Assembly: GCA_028281785.1 (NCBI GenBank)
Contig: JANQJG010000252.1
Location: 1 to 52,420 of the forward strand
Direction of reading: 5' to 3'
DNA: 52,420 bases
From: Rhodospirillales bacterium
GTDB lineage: Bacteria > Pseudomonadota > Alphaproteobacteria > Rhodospirillales > Shumkoniaceae
The position numbers were made by a program, and so were the translations under genes. Positions 52,327-52,420 of the stretch are shown one piece after another (position 1 is the first letter of the stretch; each line of letters begins with the position of its first letter). The notes below the pieces were generated by a model, which made no database searches, was not told where the DNA came from, and was given only the letters and a program-made list of their open reading frames with translations.

Positions 52327-52420
52327 GGCCTGTTGACATTCACCGCATCGATCTGGTTCGAGACCAAAATCGTCGCGGACAAGGAGAGAAGCGCAAGGAA
52401 GTGCCGGCCACTTTCGAGCA

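Overview
The window is about 52 kb of GC-rich DNA with tightly packed, often overlapping genes. It carries two TRAP transporters, a minimal PutA, a Coq4-like protein, ExbB/MotA-type channels and short RNA-level palindromes. Together these suggest a free-living alphaproteobacterium, perhaps Rhodospirillales-like; this placement is an inference from gene content, because no rRNA or other marker gene is present.

Region 1 (105-11342, minus strand) holds two adjacent uptake and catabolism modules. The first is an IclR regulator, a dihydrodipicolinate-synthase-family aldolase or dehydratase, a TAXI-type TRAP binding protein and a fused 4TM-12TM TRAP permease. The second is a GntR regulator, a UroD-fold protein that has a zinc-methyltransferase HxC...C motif, a complete DctP/DctQ/DctM TRAP transporter and an iron-dependent alcohol dehydrogenase. 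Each module has a candidate operator palindrome in front of its regulator and a hairpin just after its binding-protein gene.

Region 2 (11666-16596) holds a Coq4-like zinc protein translationally coupled to a bifunctional proline dehydrogenase/P5C dehydrogenase (PutA), facing a zeta-crystallin-type quinone oxidoreductase.

Region 3 (16947-33565, plus strand) is a group 3b-type cytoplasmic NAD(P)-linked [NiFe] hydrogenase: an Fe-S beta subunit, a cyclic-nucleotide-binding-domain protein, an FAD/NAD subunit, and small and large subunits. The endopeptidase and hypA, hypB, a truncated hypF, hypC and hypD follow. hypE and hypX come after a 4.9 kb block of unrelated genes (LysE exporter, a decayed GNAT gene, two SRPBCC proteins, ArsR repressor, nuclease, alpha/beta hydrolase). 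HypX implies that the CO ligand can be made from formyl-tetrahydrofolate, which fits hydrogenase assembly in air.

Region 4 (33910-52326, plus strand) is the most unusual part: about twenty consecutive, mostly unrecognised genes, nearly all predicted to be exported, lipidated or membrane-anchored. They include a trypsin-fold protease, a lytic transglycosylase, a MotB/ExbD-like single-span protein, an ExbB/TolQ/MotA-like channel, two TonB/TolA-like proline-rich anchored proteins, five lipoproteins, several coiled-coil periplasmic proteins, an OmpA-domain protein, and an inner-membrane protein whose cytoplasmic half resembles the Lon (S16) protease domain with its Ser-Lys dyad. Overlapping starts and two intrinsic terminators show four or five co-regulated operons. 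I read this as a candidate undescribed proton-motive-force-driven envelope machine. Its function cannot be told from sequence alone.
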